Assembly (NCBI GenBank): GCA_023426505.1
Contig: JAFAAP010000032.1
Location: forward strand, 1 to 56,399
DNA from: Pseudomonadota bacterium
GTDB taxonomy: Bacteria; Pseudomonadota; Alphaproteobacteria; Rhizobiales; Beijerinckiaceae
Reading direction: 5' to 3'
DNA length: 56,399 bases
Part shown: piece by piece, positions 8,901-16,865 of the stretch
How the letters are laid out: the number at the start of each line of letters is the position of its first letter
Numbering within the stretch: position 1 is the stretch's first letter
Translations under genes and position numbers: made by a program
The notes under the pieces: generated by a model
Seen by the model: the letters and a program-made list of their open reading frames with translations, nothing else
Told to the model about the DNA's origin: nothing
Databases searched by the model: none

Positions 8901-8960
8901 TGTGAGCGTTCTCCCATATCGGCTTCTGATGCCGACAGTCTGACGGGGCTGATGCTTGCG

Positions 8961-9725
8961 TCAGAGGCAGGTGGTGATGCCGCCATCGACGTAGAGCGTG
9001 TGCCCGTTGACGAACGAGGAGGCCTCGCTCGAGAGGAACACCGCCGCACCGATCAGCTCCTCGACGTTGCCCCAGCGGGCCGCCGGCGTGCGCTTCTCCA
9101 GCCAGCTCGAGAAGTCTGGATTGTCGACGAGGGCCTGGTTGAGTGGCGTCTTGAAGTAGCCGGGCGCAATGGCGTTGACCTGCAGGCCGTGCTTGGCCCA
9201 GTCCGCGCACATGCCCCGGGTCAGGTTCTTCACCGCTCCCTTGGTGGCCGTGTAAGGAGCGATCCCAGGCCGGGCGAGCTCGCTCTGGACCGAGGCGATG
9301 TTGATGATCTTGCCGCGCCCGCGCGGGATCATGTGCCGGGCGACCGCCTGACCCACATAGAACACGCTGGAGACATTGGTGGTCAGCAGCTGCTCCCAGC
9401 GGTCAGCGGGGAAGTCCTCGAGCGGGGTGCGGAACTGCATTCCCGCATTGTTGATCAGGATGTCGATCGGGCCCTCGCCTTCAATGGCCTCAATCCCATT
9501 CCGGACAGCTTCCGCCGAGGTCACGTCAAAGATTGCAGTCGCAACTCTGTGTCCTGCCGCCGACAGTTGGGCGGCAGCAACTTCGATCTTGCCCGGGTCA
9601 CGTCCATTGAGAACGACCGCAGCACCATGTTCCGCCAAACCTCTGGCCAGAGCGAAACCGATACCTTGTGACGAGCCCGTCACGAGAGCACGTCGACCCG
9701 CAAGCGAAAACAACGAAGACACCAT
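8961..9725 (-). CDS. idnO: gluconate 5-dehydrogenase (SDR family)
   Basis: Short-chain dehydrogenase of 254 residues, the same length as E. coli IdnO, expected to interconvert 5-keto-D-gluconate and D-gluconate. The cofactor motif TGSSQGIGFALA (about 16-27), the NNAG motif, the catalytic Ser in IASVQS and the YTATK motif (Tyr/Lys) are all present; the C-terminus has the usual YVDGG. I chose the ATG at 9725 because AAGGA stands five bases before it; longer starts at 9743 and 9791 lack one. First gene of the idn operon. Confidence 0.88.
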   Translation of the reverse strand: MVSSLFSLAGRRALVTGSSQGIGFALARGLAEHGAAVVLNGRDPGKIEVAAAQLSAAGHRVATAIFDVTSAEAVRNGIEAIEGEGPIDILINNAGMQFRTPLEDFPADRWEQLLTTNVSSVFYVGQAVARHMIPRGRGKIINIASVQSELARPGIAPYTATKGAVKNLTRGMCADWAKHGLQVNAIAPGYFKTPLNQALVDNPDFSSWLEKRTPAARWGNVEELIGAAVFLSSEASSFVNGHTLYVDGGITTCL

Positions 9726-10037
9726 GGAATCCTTCTCGACCATCGTGCGCGATGGGATTTTCAGATGTAGTTTGTCGTCTATTACGACCATCTCCTCATG
9801 GCCGAATGCCTTTGAAATCTAGGCTCAGAAAACCAGCTCGACAAAGACAACTACAATCTGTAGCCATAGCTTTTGCTTATGGCGATGTGTTCGCAAGATG
9901 CCGCAAGCAGCGTCTGTGCCTATACCAAGGATCAAATGGAGTCTCAGAGTCGGCGGCGGTTTCGCAAATGGAGACGCCGGCTCGCTTGACGCAAGCCGGC
10001 GGGAAAGTTCGCTAGGAATGAACGGAAGTGCCAGATC
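9726..10037. other. intergenic region upstream of the idn operon
   Basis: This 312-bp gap separates idnO from the end of the ABC operon to its right and must carry the idn promoter. It holds a CATAGC-N5-CTTATG repeat at 9865-9881. It also holds two inverted copies of a GACAA(A)CTACA(A)TCTG-like word at 9764-9779 (minus orientation) and 9846-9860 (plus orientation). A GCCGGCT/AAGCCGGC hairpin near 9979-10003 may end the ABC operon transcript, but it has no T-run. Confidence 0.45.
9865..9881. promoter_or_regulatory. possible LysR-type operator upstream of idnO (weak copy)
   Basis: CATAGC, five bases, CTTATG. The right arm is identical to, and the left arm partly matches, the 17-bp repeat found at 18766-18782 and 19776-19792. 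It lies about 140 bp before the idnO start. One arm is degenerate, so this copy is the least certain. Confidence 0.35.
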
Positions 10038-10880
10038 TTAGGGAATTGGCTCGAACTTCAGTTCGGCTAGAGGCGTGACTTTATCGGTCCGCGTCATCTT
10101 GAACTCGGTGTTGGGCCCGAGCCACTTATCCCAGGCTGCATTGATTTCACCGGCCGCATCCATCTCCTTGAGAGTTTCGTTGACCTTCGCCAACAATGCA
10201 GGCTCGCCCTTTTTCATGCCGATGCCCGTTGGCTGCAATACCATCGGCTCGGGGATCATCTTCAGTTCAACGCCCCTCGTCTTCGACTCGTTGACGAGCT
10301 TCGTGATCGTCATGGTATTAGCGACCATGCCGAGCGCTTTGTTCTGTTGAACTGCCATGAACGCCGAGCCCGTGTCTTGGAAGGTCAGCGGTTCCGATCC
10401 ATTCATCTTGATGGCGAGCTCGGAGGTTGATCCCTTGGTTGAGGCAAGGCGCTTGCCCTTGAAATCTGCCTTGGACGTTGCCGGATCGCTTGCCTTCACG
10501 GCCAGCATCTCCTTGGCCATATAGTAGGGGTCGCTATACTGGATCTGCTCAGCGCGGCTTAAGGTATAGGCAAGGTTCGCAATCGTCAGATCGACGCGGC
10601 CGAGCTTCACCTCTGGCACGCGGGCCTCGACGGATAGCGGCGTAAGCTTCGCCTCAACGCCCCACCGCTTGGCGATCCCTTTGCACAGATCGACATCGAA
10701 GCCTACCAGCTCACGTGTCTTTGGATCCGGAGCCGAGAACGGTGGCACGTCGGCATAGACACCGCAGCGAAGCTCCTTGCGGGCCATGATGTCAGCCAGT
10801 TGATCGGCACTCGCGGGGGCAATCGCTGCGAGACCGAGAGCGGTGGCCGCAAGGCCGAGTTTAAGCGATTTCAGTGACAT
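10038..10880 (-). CDS. polar amino-acid-type ABC transporter, periplasmic binding protein
   Basis: A 280-residue family 3 solute-binding protein. Residues 1-25 form a Sec signal peptide ending in an ASA-type cleavage site before DQLADIMARKELRCGV. The body shows the family pattern: GFDVDLCKGIAKRWGV, then RVDLTIANLAYTLSRAEQIQYSDPYY. It delivers a small polar compound to the membrane complex. It is the last gene of the leftward cluster, 35 bp after the ATPase gene, with AGGAGAAGGAC before its ATG. The ligand is unknown; context with pxp genes suggests an amino acid or lactam (inference). Confidence 0.9.
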   Translation of the reverse strand: MSLKSLKLGLAATALGLAAIAPASADQLADIMARKELRCGVYADVPPFSAPDPKTRELVGFDVDLCKGIAKRWGVEAKLTPLSVEARVPEVKLGRVDLTIANLAYTLSRAEQIQYSDPYYMAKEMLAVKASDPATSKADFKGKRLASTKGSTSELAIKMNGSEPLTFQDTGSAFMAVQQNKALGMVANTMTITKLVNESKTRGVELKMIPEPMVLQPTGIGMKKGEPALLAKVNETLKEMDAAGEINAAWDKWLGPNTEFKMTRTDKVTPLAELKFEPIP

Positions 10881-10915
10881 GTCCTTCTCCTCTGGTTGTA
10901 TTTTTTGCTAGTCGA

Positions 10916-11683
10916 TCAATGGCGCAGATCCGAAAGAAAGCGCTGCGCTCGCGGGTGCTGAGGCCGCGAGAAAAAGCTCTCAGGGTCGGCCTCCTCCAGG
11001 ATGCGCCCCCCGTCCATGAACCAGACGCGATCCGCAACTTCCCGTGCGAATCCCATTTCGTGAGTAACGCACATCATTGTCATGCCATCCGCGGCCAGAG
11101 CCTTCATCACGGCCAGCACCTCGCCGACCATCTCAGGATCAAGGGCGCTGGTGGGCTCATCGAACAGCATCGCTGGCGGTTCCATGGCGAGTGCCCGAGC
11201 AATCGCGACGCGCTGCTGTTGCCCCCCGGACAGTTGGCCTGGATAGGAGCCAGCCTTTGCGGCGAGGCCCACGCGGTCGAGAAGCTGCATTGCCTTTTCG
11301 CGGGCCACCTCCCGCTTAACGCCATTGACGGTGACGGGCGACAGAGTGACGTTTTCGAGCGCCGAGAGATGCGGAAACAGGTTGAAGCTCTGGAACACAA
11401 ATCCGATGCGGCTTCGAAGATGATTGAGCTCCTTGCTGCGCATTTTGGCGTGCACGTCCTGACCGTCGAAGATGATTGAGCCGGACTGAATCTCTTCCAG
11501 CCGGTTGACCGTTCTGATCAACGTCGACTTTCCTGAGCCTGATGGCCCGCACACCACCACGACCTCGCTTCGAGCCACCTCGGCGTTGATGTTGTCAAGT
11601 GCCTGAAATGACCCGTAATTCTTGCGGACATTGGAAAAGCGGATCATCGGTGTCGCTCCCGTGGTCGGACGCTCAGTGCTCAT
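10916..11683 (-). CDS. polar amino-acid-type ABC transporter, ATPase
   Basis: A 255-residue ABC ATPase of the GlnQ/HisP group. Walker A is GPSGSGKST (about 46-54), the signature is LSGGQQQR near 150, Walker B is MLFDEPTSALDP and the switch His is in VTHEMGFA. The start overlaps the stop of the upstream permease gene (ATGA), so the genes are translationally coupled. It powers import with the two permeases encoded just upstream. Confidence 0.95.
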   Translation of the reverse strand: MSTERPTTGATPMIRFSNVRKNYGSFQALDNINAEVARSEVVVVCGPSGSGKSTLIRTVNRLEEIQSGSIIFDGQDVHAKMRSKELNHLRSRIGFVFQSFNLFPHLSALENVTLSPVTVNGVKREVAREKAMQLLDRVGLAAKAGSYPGQLSGGQQQRVAIARALAMEPPAMLFDEPTSALDPEMVGEVLAVMKALAADGMTMMCVTHEMGFAREVADRVWFMDGGRILEEADPESFFSRPQHPRAQRFLSDLRH

Positions 11684-12435
11684 GGCTCAGCCGTAAGTGT
11701 TTGAGGTTGCATTGCGACGGGGACTGGACCTGTAGCCGTCCCGGCCCGCTTGCGCGCGATGCGTCGCTCCAGAACGGTCGCTGCGTAGGTTAGCGTCCAG
11801 CAGACGATATAGTATACGATGGCCAGGATGAAGAAGACCTCGAATGGCTTCGAGAGGAGGCGATTGTTGATCTGATTGGCGGCGAATGTGAGTTCCGGAA
11901 CGTTGATCACGTATCCTAAAGTCGTCTCTTTGATCGTCGAGACGAACTGGCTGAGGATGCTGGGCAGCATGTTGTAGAGAGCCTGTGGCAGGATGATGTA
12001 CCACATGGCTCCAAGATAGCTGTGGCCGAGGGCCCGCGCCGCATCCATCTGGCCGCGGCCAAGAGAGACAATCCCGGCTCGCACGACTTCGCTCAGAAAC
12101 GCCGCCTCATAAAGGACCAACGTCACGAGCATCGTCACAAATCCGGGGATATTCGCGCCGACAAGCAGTGGGACCATGAAGTAGACCCACAGGATCAGCA
12201 TCAGTAGCGGCACGCCCCGGGCGATATAGACAAGTGCGGTTGACGGCCAGAGCAGAAACGGCGATCGCGACAGCCTGGCGAGTGCAAGCAGCACGCTGAG
12301 CGGGAATGCGAGAGCAATGCTCAGCACCGAAAGGATCAGGGTCGCAGCTAAACCTCCAAGCGGCCCGTTGGGATATTGGCCGATCAGCAGAAGAAGCCAG
12401 TTATCCTGAATGATGGAGAGGATGTCCCAGAGCAT
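11680..12435 (-). CDS. polar amino-acid-type ABC transporter, permease 1
   Basis: A 251-residue inner-membrane permease of the HisM/GlnP family with about five helices. The family EAA-type loop is seen as EVVRAGIVSLGRGQMDAARALG (about 110-133), which docks the ATPase. It starts three bases after the preceding permease gene and overlaps the ATPase start. The C-terminal tail is basic and cytoplasmic. Two different permeases in one operon suggest a heterodimeric channel. Confidence 0.93.
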   Translation of the reverse strand: MLWDILSIIQDNWLLLLIGQYPNGPLGGLAATLILSVLSIALAFPLSVLLALARLSRSPFLLWPSTALVYIARGVPLLMLILWVYFMVPLLVGANIPGFVTMLVTLVLYEAAFLSEVVRAGIVSLGRGQMDAARALGHSYLGAMWYIILPQALYNMLPSILSQFVSTIKETTLGYVINVPELTFAANQINNRLLSKPFEVFFILAIVYYIVCWTLTYAATVLERRIARKRAGTATGPVPVAMQPQTLTAEP

Positions 12436-12438
12436 TGG

Positions 12439-13140
12439 TCAGCGCCCTCCGCTCAAGGCTGCTTGACGGCTGAGTGCAGCTCCGACAGACATGATCAGCA
12501 AAGAGCAGAGCAGGTACGCGATAGTTGCGATCAGGTAGACTTCGAAGGTTCTGAAGCTCTGGCTCTCGATTTCCTTAACAGCATGCGTGAGCTCGGCAGC
12601 TCCGATTGCCATCGCCAGGCTGCTGTTCTTGAACAGGGATACGCTGTGGTTGATAAGAGCGGGCAAAGCGTTGCGAAACGCCTGTGGCATGAGAACATAG
12701 CGCATCGTGCCAAAGAAGCTGTGTCCAAGGGCACGGGCAGCCTCGGATTGGCCAGCCGGAACAGAACGGATGCCGGAGCGCAGATCCTCGCTAAAGTAGG
12801 CTGCCTGACACAATCCCAGCGCAACAATGGCAAAGATGACTTCCGCACCATGGTCGGAGAGCCAATATTGCAGCCCTTCGGGCAGGAGGCTCGATATTCC
12901 GAAATACCATAGTATCAGCTGCACCAGGGTCGGAACATTGCGGTGGTAAGAGACGTAGGCTGCAACGGCACGATCGGCGAGGCGGCTTGGGGTCAGCCGA
13001 ATAATCAGAAGCATGATCGCCAGGCTCATGGCGAGGAGCCACGATCCGACTGCAATCACGAGGGTCAGCTCTATCCCATGAAGGAGCATGAGCCCGAAGG
13101 TCGGGTTCGTTAAGATCGCGACAAGATCGAACCCGGCCAT
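12439..13140 (-). CDS. polar amino-acid-type ABC transporter, permease 2
   Basis: A 233-residue permease of the same family as its downstream neighbour, with about five membrane helices and the loop SEDLRSGIRSVPAGQSEAAR that contacts the ATPase. It begins six bases after the SDR gene stop and is followed after three bases by permease 1, so transcription of SDR and transporter is surely shared. Confidence 0.93.
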   Translation of the reverse strand: MAGFDLVAILTNPTFGLMLLHGIELTLVIAVGSWLLAMSLAIMLLIIRLTPSRLADRAVAAYVSYHRNVPTLVQLILWYFGISSLLPEGLQYWLSDHGAEVIFAIVALGLCQAAYFSEDLRSGIRSVPAGQSEAARALGHSFFGTMRYVLMPQAFRNALPALINHSVSLFKNSSLAMAIGAAELTHAVKEIESQSFRTFEVYLIATIAYLLCSLLIMSVGAALSRQAALSGGR

Positions 13141-13146
13141 AGCAGC

Positions 13147-13917
13147 TTAACTCGCCTTGGAGGGCTGGCCATCTCTGGCGGCCGGACGGGCAGTTTGGAG
13201 GCCGCCGAGAACTTGAAGGGTCGGGGTGATCTCCATGTGACCCACGTTCATGGATACGGGTGCTGCAACGGCGAAGGCGATGGCCTCGGCAATGTCGGCG
13301 GCCTCCGGCAGTTCAAACCCTTCGATGAAGCGCTCCCGGATCTCAGGCGTGTCGCCATGGACGTGGGCAAAAATATCGGTTGCCACTCGGCCAGGACAGA
13401 TCTCCGTCACGCGGACCCGATGGCCGAAAGCATCGATGCGCAGCTGGCGGGACAGCATGCTGACCGCCGCTTTGGTCGCATGGTAGGTTGAGTTTCCGCC
13501 GAAGTTATAGGCGCCGGCGATTGACGAGATGTTGATGACGTGACCGCGATCCCGCGCCACCATGCCGGGAACGATGAGGCGGCAGAGATGAAGCACGGCC
13601 CGTGTGTTCACATCGACGAGCAGATCGATATCCTCAGGATCTGCCTCAAGGAACTTCTTGGGACGGTCAACGCCCGCATTGTTGACCAGGATGTCGAACT
13701 GGACTGTTTCTGCGAGGTTTGCGAGCTTTTCGCGGTCCGCCACATCGATGACATGTGTGATGCACCCGGTCCTTTCCGCAAGGCGTTCCAGCGGCTCTCG
13801 ACTGCGGGCAATTGCGTGAACCTCCAAGCCTTCGCGGCGGAACCGCTCGACCACGGCGGCACCAATTCCCGAAGAAGCGCCGGTCACAAGAGCTGTCTTG
13901 TAATCAGAGAAAGGCAT
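13147..13917 (-). CDS. short-chain dehydrogenase/reductase
   Basis: A 256-residue NAD(P)-dependent oxidoreductase of the classical SDR type. It carries the TGASSGIG cofactor motif (about 12-19), the NNAG motif, the catalytic Ser in INISSIAG and YHATK with catalytic Tyr and Lys. The sequence is close to YdfG/serine-dehydrogenase-like SDRs, which oxidise 3-hydroxy acids, but the substrate is not readable. It heads the SDR-transporter part of the cluster and has its own upstream region with two inverted repeats (13939-13955 and 13990-14006). It probably acts on the imported compound or on a breakdown product (inference). Confidence 0.85.
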   Translation of the reverse strand: MPFSDYKTALVTGASSGIGAAVVERFRREGLEVHAIARSREPLERLAERTGCITHVIDVADREKLANLAETVQFDILVNNAGVDRPKKFLEADPEDIDLLVDVNTRAVLHLCRLIVPGMVARDRGHVINISSIAGAYNFGGNSTYHATKAAVSMLSRQLRIDAFGHRVRVTEICPGRVATDIFAHVHGDTPEIRERFIEGFELPEAADIAEAIAFAVAAPVSMNVGHMEITPTLQVLGGLQTARPAARDGQPSKAS

Positions 13918-13938
13918 GGGTGTCCTCGCTGGTTAATA

Positions 13939-13955
13939 TAACTTAGGATAAGTTA
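13939..13955. promoter_or_regulatory. 17-bp palindrome before the SDR gene
   Basis: TAACTTA, GGA, TAAGTTA is a perfect inverted repeat with 7-bp arms, 22 bp before the SDR start codon. Its position fits an operator or a promoter-overlapping site. No protein can be assigned. Confidence 0.4.
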
Positions 13956-13989
13956 GCCGGCAGACGCCAAGACCTTTTGTGTTTGTAGC

Positions 13990-14006
13990 AATAAGCTGTT
14001 CTTATC
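13990..14006. promoter_or_regulatory. LysR-type operator candidate before the SDR/ABC genes
   Basis: AATAAG, five bases, CTTATC. The inner five bases of each arm are perfectly complementary and match the CATAAG-N5-CTTATG repeat at 18766 and 19776. It lies between pxpA and the SDR gene, 73 bp before the SDR start. Confidence 0.5.
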
Positions 14007-14025
14007 TTGCGTTGCCGGAGCTGGA

Positions 14026-14790
14026 CTATGCCAACTGGGAGACAGGCACGACCGTCCCACCTGTCTGTTCAATCTCCCGGCGGATCTTGCGAGCCAGCAA
14101 CAAGGCGCCTGGCGTATCCCCGTGCAGCAGGATGCTGTAAGGACGCATCGGCAGGTCCGCCCCATCATACGTTGTAACAGTTCCTTGCTGTAGTATCTGT
14201 TGCACCCGTTCCAGAACCTTGGCCTCGTCATGAATGACCGAGTTCGGCAAACGGCGCGGGACAAGGAGACCTGATCTGTCGTAGGCACGGTCCGCGAGAA
14301 AGGTAGTCGCAACACGCAGGCCGCAGGATGCCGCTGCGTCCTCGATCGCTCGGCTCGTCGAGGAGACGATGATCAGCTCAGGGTTGAAGCGCGCGACCGC
14401 AGCAACGAGGGGTGCGGCGACAGCGGAATCTGCAGCCGCCATGTTTCCAAGAGCCCCATGAAAGCTCATATGGGTCATCCGGTGTCCCACCGAGCGCGCG
14501 ATACCCTCAAGTGCTCCGAGCTGATAAATTACCATTGCAGCAAGCTCGTCCGAGTCGATCTGCATCGGCCTCCGTCCAAACCCCTGCTTATCGGGAAAGC
14601 CAACATGCGCGCCGATGTCGACGCCGCGTTCCAGGGCTGCCTTGACAGTCTTTTCCATGATCAGGGGATCGCCTGCGTGAAAGCCGCAGGCGAGGTTCGC
14701 AGACGACAGCAGATCCAACAGGGCATCGTCGTCACCGATGCGCCACTGGCCGTAGCCCTCGGCTAGGTCAGCATTAAGATCGATTTGCAC
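14026..14790 (-). CDS. pxpA: PxpA/LamB-YcsF family hydrolase
   Basis: A 254-residue protein of the LamB/YcsF family, the subunit that in 5-oxoprolinase PxpABC opens the lactam ring. The N-terminus MQIDLNADLAEG, SANLACGFHAGD (about 30-41), IGAHVGFPD and LADRAYDRSGLLVPR are conserved. Two spots differ from classical PxpA as I remember it: the KPHG motif reads SFHG (109-112), and the E-V-F-ADR segment reads TFLADR (163-168). This suggests a related but different cyclic amide substrate. It follows the carrier-like gene by 13 bp, so the two are co-transcribed. Confidence 0.85.
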   Translation of the reverse strand: MQIDLNADLAEGYGQWRIGDDDALLDLLSSANLACGFHAGDPLIMEKTVKAALERGVDIGAHVGFPDKQGFGRRPMQIDSDELAAMVIYQLGALEGIARSVGHRMTHMSFHGALGNMAAADSAVAAPLVAAVARFNPELIIVSSTSRAIEDAAASCGLRVATTFLADRAYDRSGLLVPRRLPNSVIHDEAKVLERVQQILQQGTVTTYDGADLPMRPYSILLHGDTPGALLLARKIRREIEQTGGTVVPVSQLA

Positions 14791-14803
14791 AGTTCTTGCT
14801 CCT

Positions 14804-15220
14804 TTACGACATCAACGCGACGAGCGGGTCGCCATAGCCGACAAGCGAGTGGTCGGGCGCAATGATCGAGGCAACAACTCCATCGCGGGGACATAGGACA
14901 GGAAGGAGAATGGGGCCGACCTGCAAAAGCCCCAGCGGCTGACCGGCCGCGACAGGATCGTTCGGCTCCACCAACGCGGCTTCCTGGACAGGGTGGGCAC
15001 GGAGAAAAACCCCCACACCCGGCGACGCCACGACCGCGTCGGATTGGCCTCGTGCTGGACCGGCTGAATCCTGTCCCGGACCTGCCGAGAGACCACACTT
15101 GGATCGAGCCTTAACACTGCGCCGCAGGCAGATGCGGTAGTCCGGGCCTGTCAGCTCGTACGTCGCGATCCCCGCTTCGGAAAGCCAGGACGCAACTTTT
15201 GGGATGTCTGAGATCTTCAT
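14804..15220 (-). CDS. biotin-carrier-like protein lacking the biotin lysine
   Basis: A 138-residue protein with the layout of an AccB-type carrier: an N-terminal helix-strand part (1-35), a Gly/Ser/Ala-rich linker (40-62) and a C-terminal biotinyl/lipoyl-like domain (63-138) ending RDGVVASIIAPDHSLVGYGDPLVAL. Compared with the AccB encoded at 18219-18677, the segment EAMKMFNPV is replaced by QVGPILLPV, so the attachment lysine corresponds to Pro103. It cannot be biotinylated or lipoylated there. It overlaps the pxpC start by four bases. A structural subunit of the pxp/acc complex is the likely role (inference). Confidence 0.75.
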   Translation of the reverse strand: MKISDIPKVASWLSEAGIATYELTGPDYRICLRRSVKARSKCGLSAGPGQDSAGPARGQSDAVVASPGVGVFLRAHPVQEAALVEPNDPVAAGQPLGLLQVGPILLPVLCPRDGVVASIIAPDHSLVGYGDPLVALMS

Positions 15221-16209
15221 GGGCTCACTCTCCGGGCTCCCACAAGATCAAGGCAACGTGCCACATCTGACAGCCATCGGGAGACTTCATCGCTGGCGTG
15301 CAGTGCCCCGTCCCAGTCAGTTTCGATGAAGCGAATGGAACTTCCGATCGGCGCTTGCCCGAGCCGCCAGAGATCCGCCTCGATGACGGTGCCGATCTTC
15401 GGATATCCGCCAGAGGGCTGAGCATCGCACATCTGCACGATCGGCTGACCGCCGTGCGGCACCTGAATGACCCCAGGAACGATGCCATGCGAGCGTAGTT
15501 CCATGGGAGCAACGGGTTCAAGGACAGGGCCGGACAGGCGATACCCGTAGCGGTCACTCTGAGGCGTTACCCTCCACGGCTTCAGCCACAGATCGCTTTG
15601 GGACTCGGGCTTGAAGCATCCGTATTCGGCAGCCGGCAGAACCCGGACCGCCGGCAGTCCGTCCGACATCAGCGGCAAAGCGAATGCCGGCGGTACAATG
15701 CTGGTTCCTTCCGGAGCGCGGCGCGCATTGTTCGGCCGACCGAAAGGAAGCTTGTCTCCCTGCTGCAGCGCTCGACCTTCAAGCCCGCCGATGGCTCCCC
15801 GCAATTGCGTGGACCGGGAACCCAGGACGATGGGAACATCGATCCCGCCGGCCACGCAGACATAGGCCCGTGATCCCCGCCAGCGGGCCGATCGCGTCAA
15901 CCCGAGGCGCAGCACCGAGCCGGCGGTCATTCGGACGCTCGACCAGGGAAGGATAACCCGCCCATCGACGGTCGCCTCGCAGGTTGCGCCGGTCAACGCG
16001 ATCTCCGCGTCACCGTCAAACCGGGCTTCGAACGGAAAGACCTGGATCTCGATTGCGGCAGCGTCTTCACTGTTGCCGAGCAGAAGGTTGCCGCAGGCAA
16101 GCGCGAGACCGTCCATCGCACCGGCGGTGCCGACTCCCCATTTCAAAGCACCGATGCGTCCCCGATCCTGGATAGTCGTAAGAGCGCTCTTTGACAGAAT
16201 CTCCATCAT
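15217..16209 (-). CDS. pxpC: biotin-dependent carboxyltransferase-family protein, PxpC
   Basis: A 330-residue protein of the KipA/PxpC family, which also forms half of the carboxyltransferase domain of urea carboxylase. Typical blocks are TTIQDRGRIGALKWGV near the N-terminus, GAMDGLALACGNLLLGN, and AAIEIQVFPFEARF. Late in the protein come HGIVPGVIQVPHGGQPIV and GGYPKIGTV. It forms a complex with PxpB. The ATG overlaps the pxpB stop codon, showing coupled translation. Because biotin carboxylase and biotin carrier genes are in the same operon, true carboxyltransferase activity is more likely here than in the stand-alone PxpABC of E. coli (inference). Confidence 0.9.
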   Translation of the reverse strand: MMEILSKSALTTIQDRGRIGALKWGVGTAGAMDGLALACGNLLLGNSEDAAAIEIQVFPFEARFDGDAEIALTGATCEATVDGRVILPWSSVRMTAGSVLRLGLTRSARWRGSRAYVCVAGGIDVPIVLGSRSTQLRGAIGGLEGRALQQGDKLPFGRPNNARRAPEGTSIVPPAFALPLMSDGLPAVRVLPAAEYGCFKPESQSDLWLKPWRVTPQSDRYGYRLSGPVLEPVAPMELRSHGIVPGVIQVPHGGQPIVQMCDAQPSGGYPKIGTVIEADLWRLGQAPIGSSIRFIETDWDGALHASDEVSRWLSDVARCLDLVGARRVSP

Positions 16210-16865
16210 CGGACCACCTCGACAATGCGGAAGCGAATGCTGTCGCCTGGCTGCAGCAGGACAGGGGGATCGCGGGTCGCGTCAAAGAACGTCGTCGAAG
16301 TCGTGCCGATTGTGTTCCAGCCGCTGGGACCGGCCGAGGCCGACACGCCGGTCTGAGATCCACCGATCGATACCGCGCCGCCCGGAAGCTTCAGCACCGG
16401 CACCTTCCTGCGGGGAGTTGCGATGCGTGCGTCCATCCCGCCAAGATAGCAGTAGCCCGGATGGCTTCCGATCGCATAGACCGGGTAAAGTGGGCTGGCG
16501 TGAATCTCGGCAATTTCCTCCGGGCACAAGCCGGTATGAGCGACGACATCCGCCATATGCGGCCCCCCTTCCCCGCCATAGACGACCGGCAGCTCGATCG
16601 TCTGCCCCTGCAGGATCATCGGCGTCGCGGCCTCCCAAGCGGAGTGCAGGCGTGCCTCGATTGGCACAAGCGTCCGCGGCGGCGCCGAAAAACTCACGAG
16701 GAGATTGTTGACGCCCGGCACGGCTTCGCTCACTTCCGGCCATGTGCCCACTTCTCGGGCGAGCGACCAAATCCGCCGCTGCGTCGTCAGGCTGGTCTCG
16801 CCGGGGGCCTCGAAGAGAAGCGCTCTGGTGCCCAGCAGACTGATCCGAGGCTCGTTGACCATCAT
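16206..16865 (-). CDS. pxpB: PxpB/KipI-family subunit
   Basis: A 219-residue KipI/PxpB-family protein, annotated elsewhere as allophanate hydrolase subunit 1. The family segments are VNNLLVSF, LPVVYGGEGGPHMADVVAHTG and the central AIGSHPGYCYLGGMD, followed by GGAVSIGGSQTGVSASAGPSGW. It pairs with PxpC and is homologous to the other half of the urea-carboxylase carboxyltransferase. Its start overlaps the accC stop by four bases and its end overlaps the pxpC start, so accC-pxpB-pxpC is a tight translational unit. Confidence 0.9.
   Translation of the reverse strand: MMVNEPRISLLGTRALLFEAPGETSLTTQRRIWSLAREVGTWPEVSEAVPGVNNLLVSFSAPPRTLVPIEARLHSAWEAATPMILQGQTIELPVVYGGEGGPHMADVVAHTGLCPEEIAEIHASPLYPVYAIGSHPGYCYLGGMDARIATPRRKVPVLKLPGGAVSIGGSQTGVSASAGPSGWNTIGTTSTTFFDATRDPPVLLQPGDSIRFRIVEVVR

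Noticed and set aside
8061..9671. 536-residue plus-strand open frame across the idn operon
   Set aside because: It spans two certain minus-strand genes and the gap between them and has no recognisable family; typical high-GC antisense frame.
14026..16865. Plain annotation of the cluster as urea or allophanate degradation
   Set aside because: Although pxpB/pxpC homologues are often labelled allophanate hydrolase subunits, no amidase-signature allophanate hydrolase is present; PxpA and the separate carrier genes fit a different enzyme.
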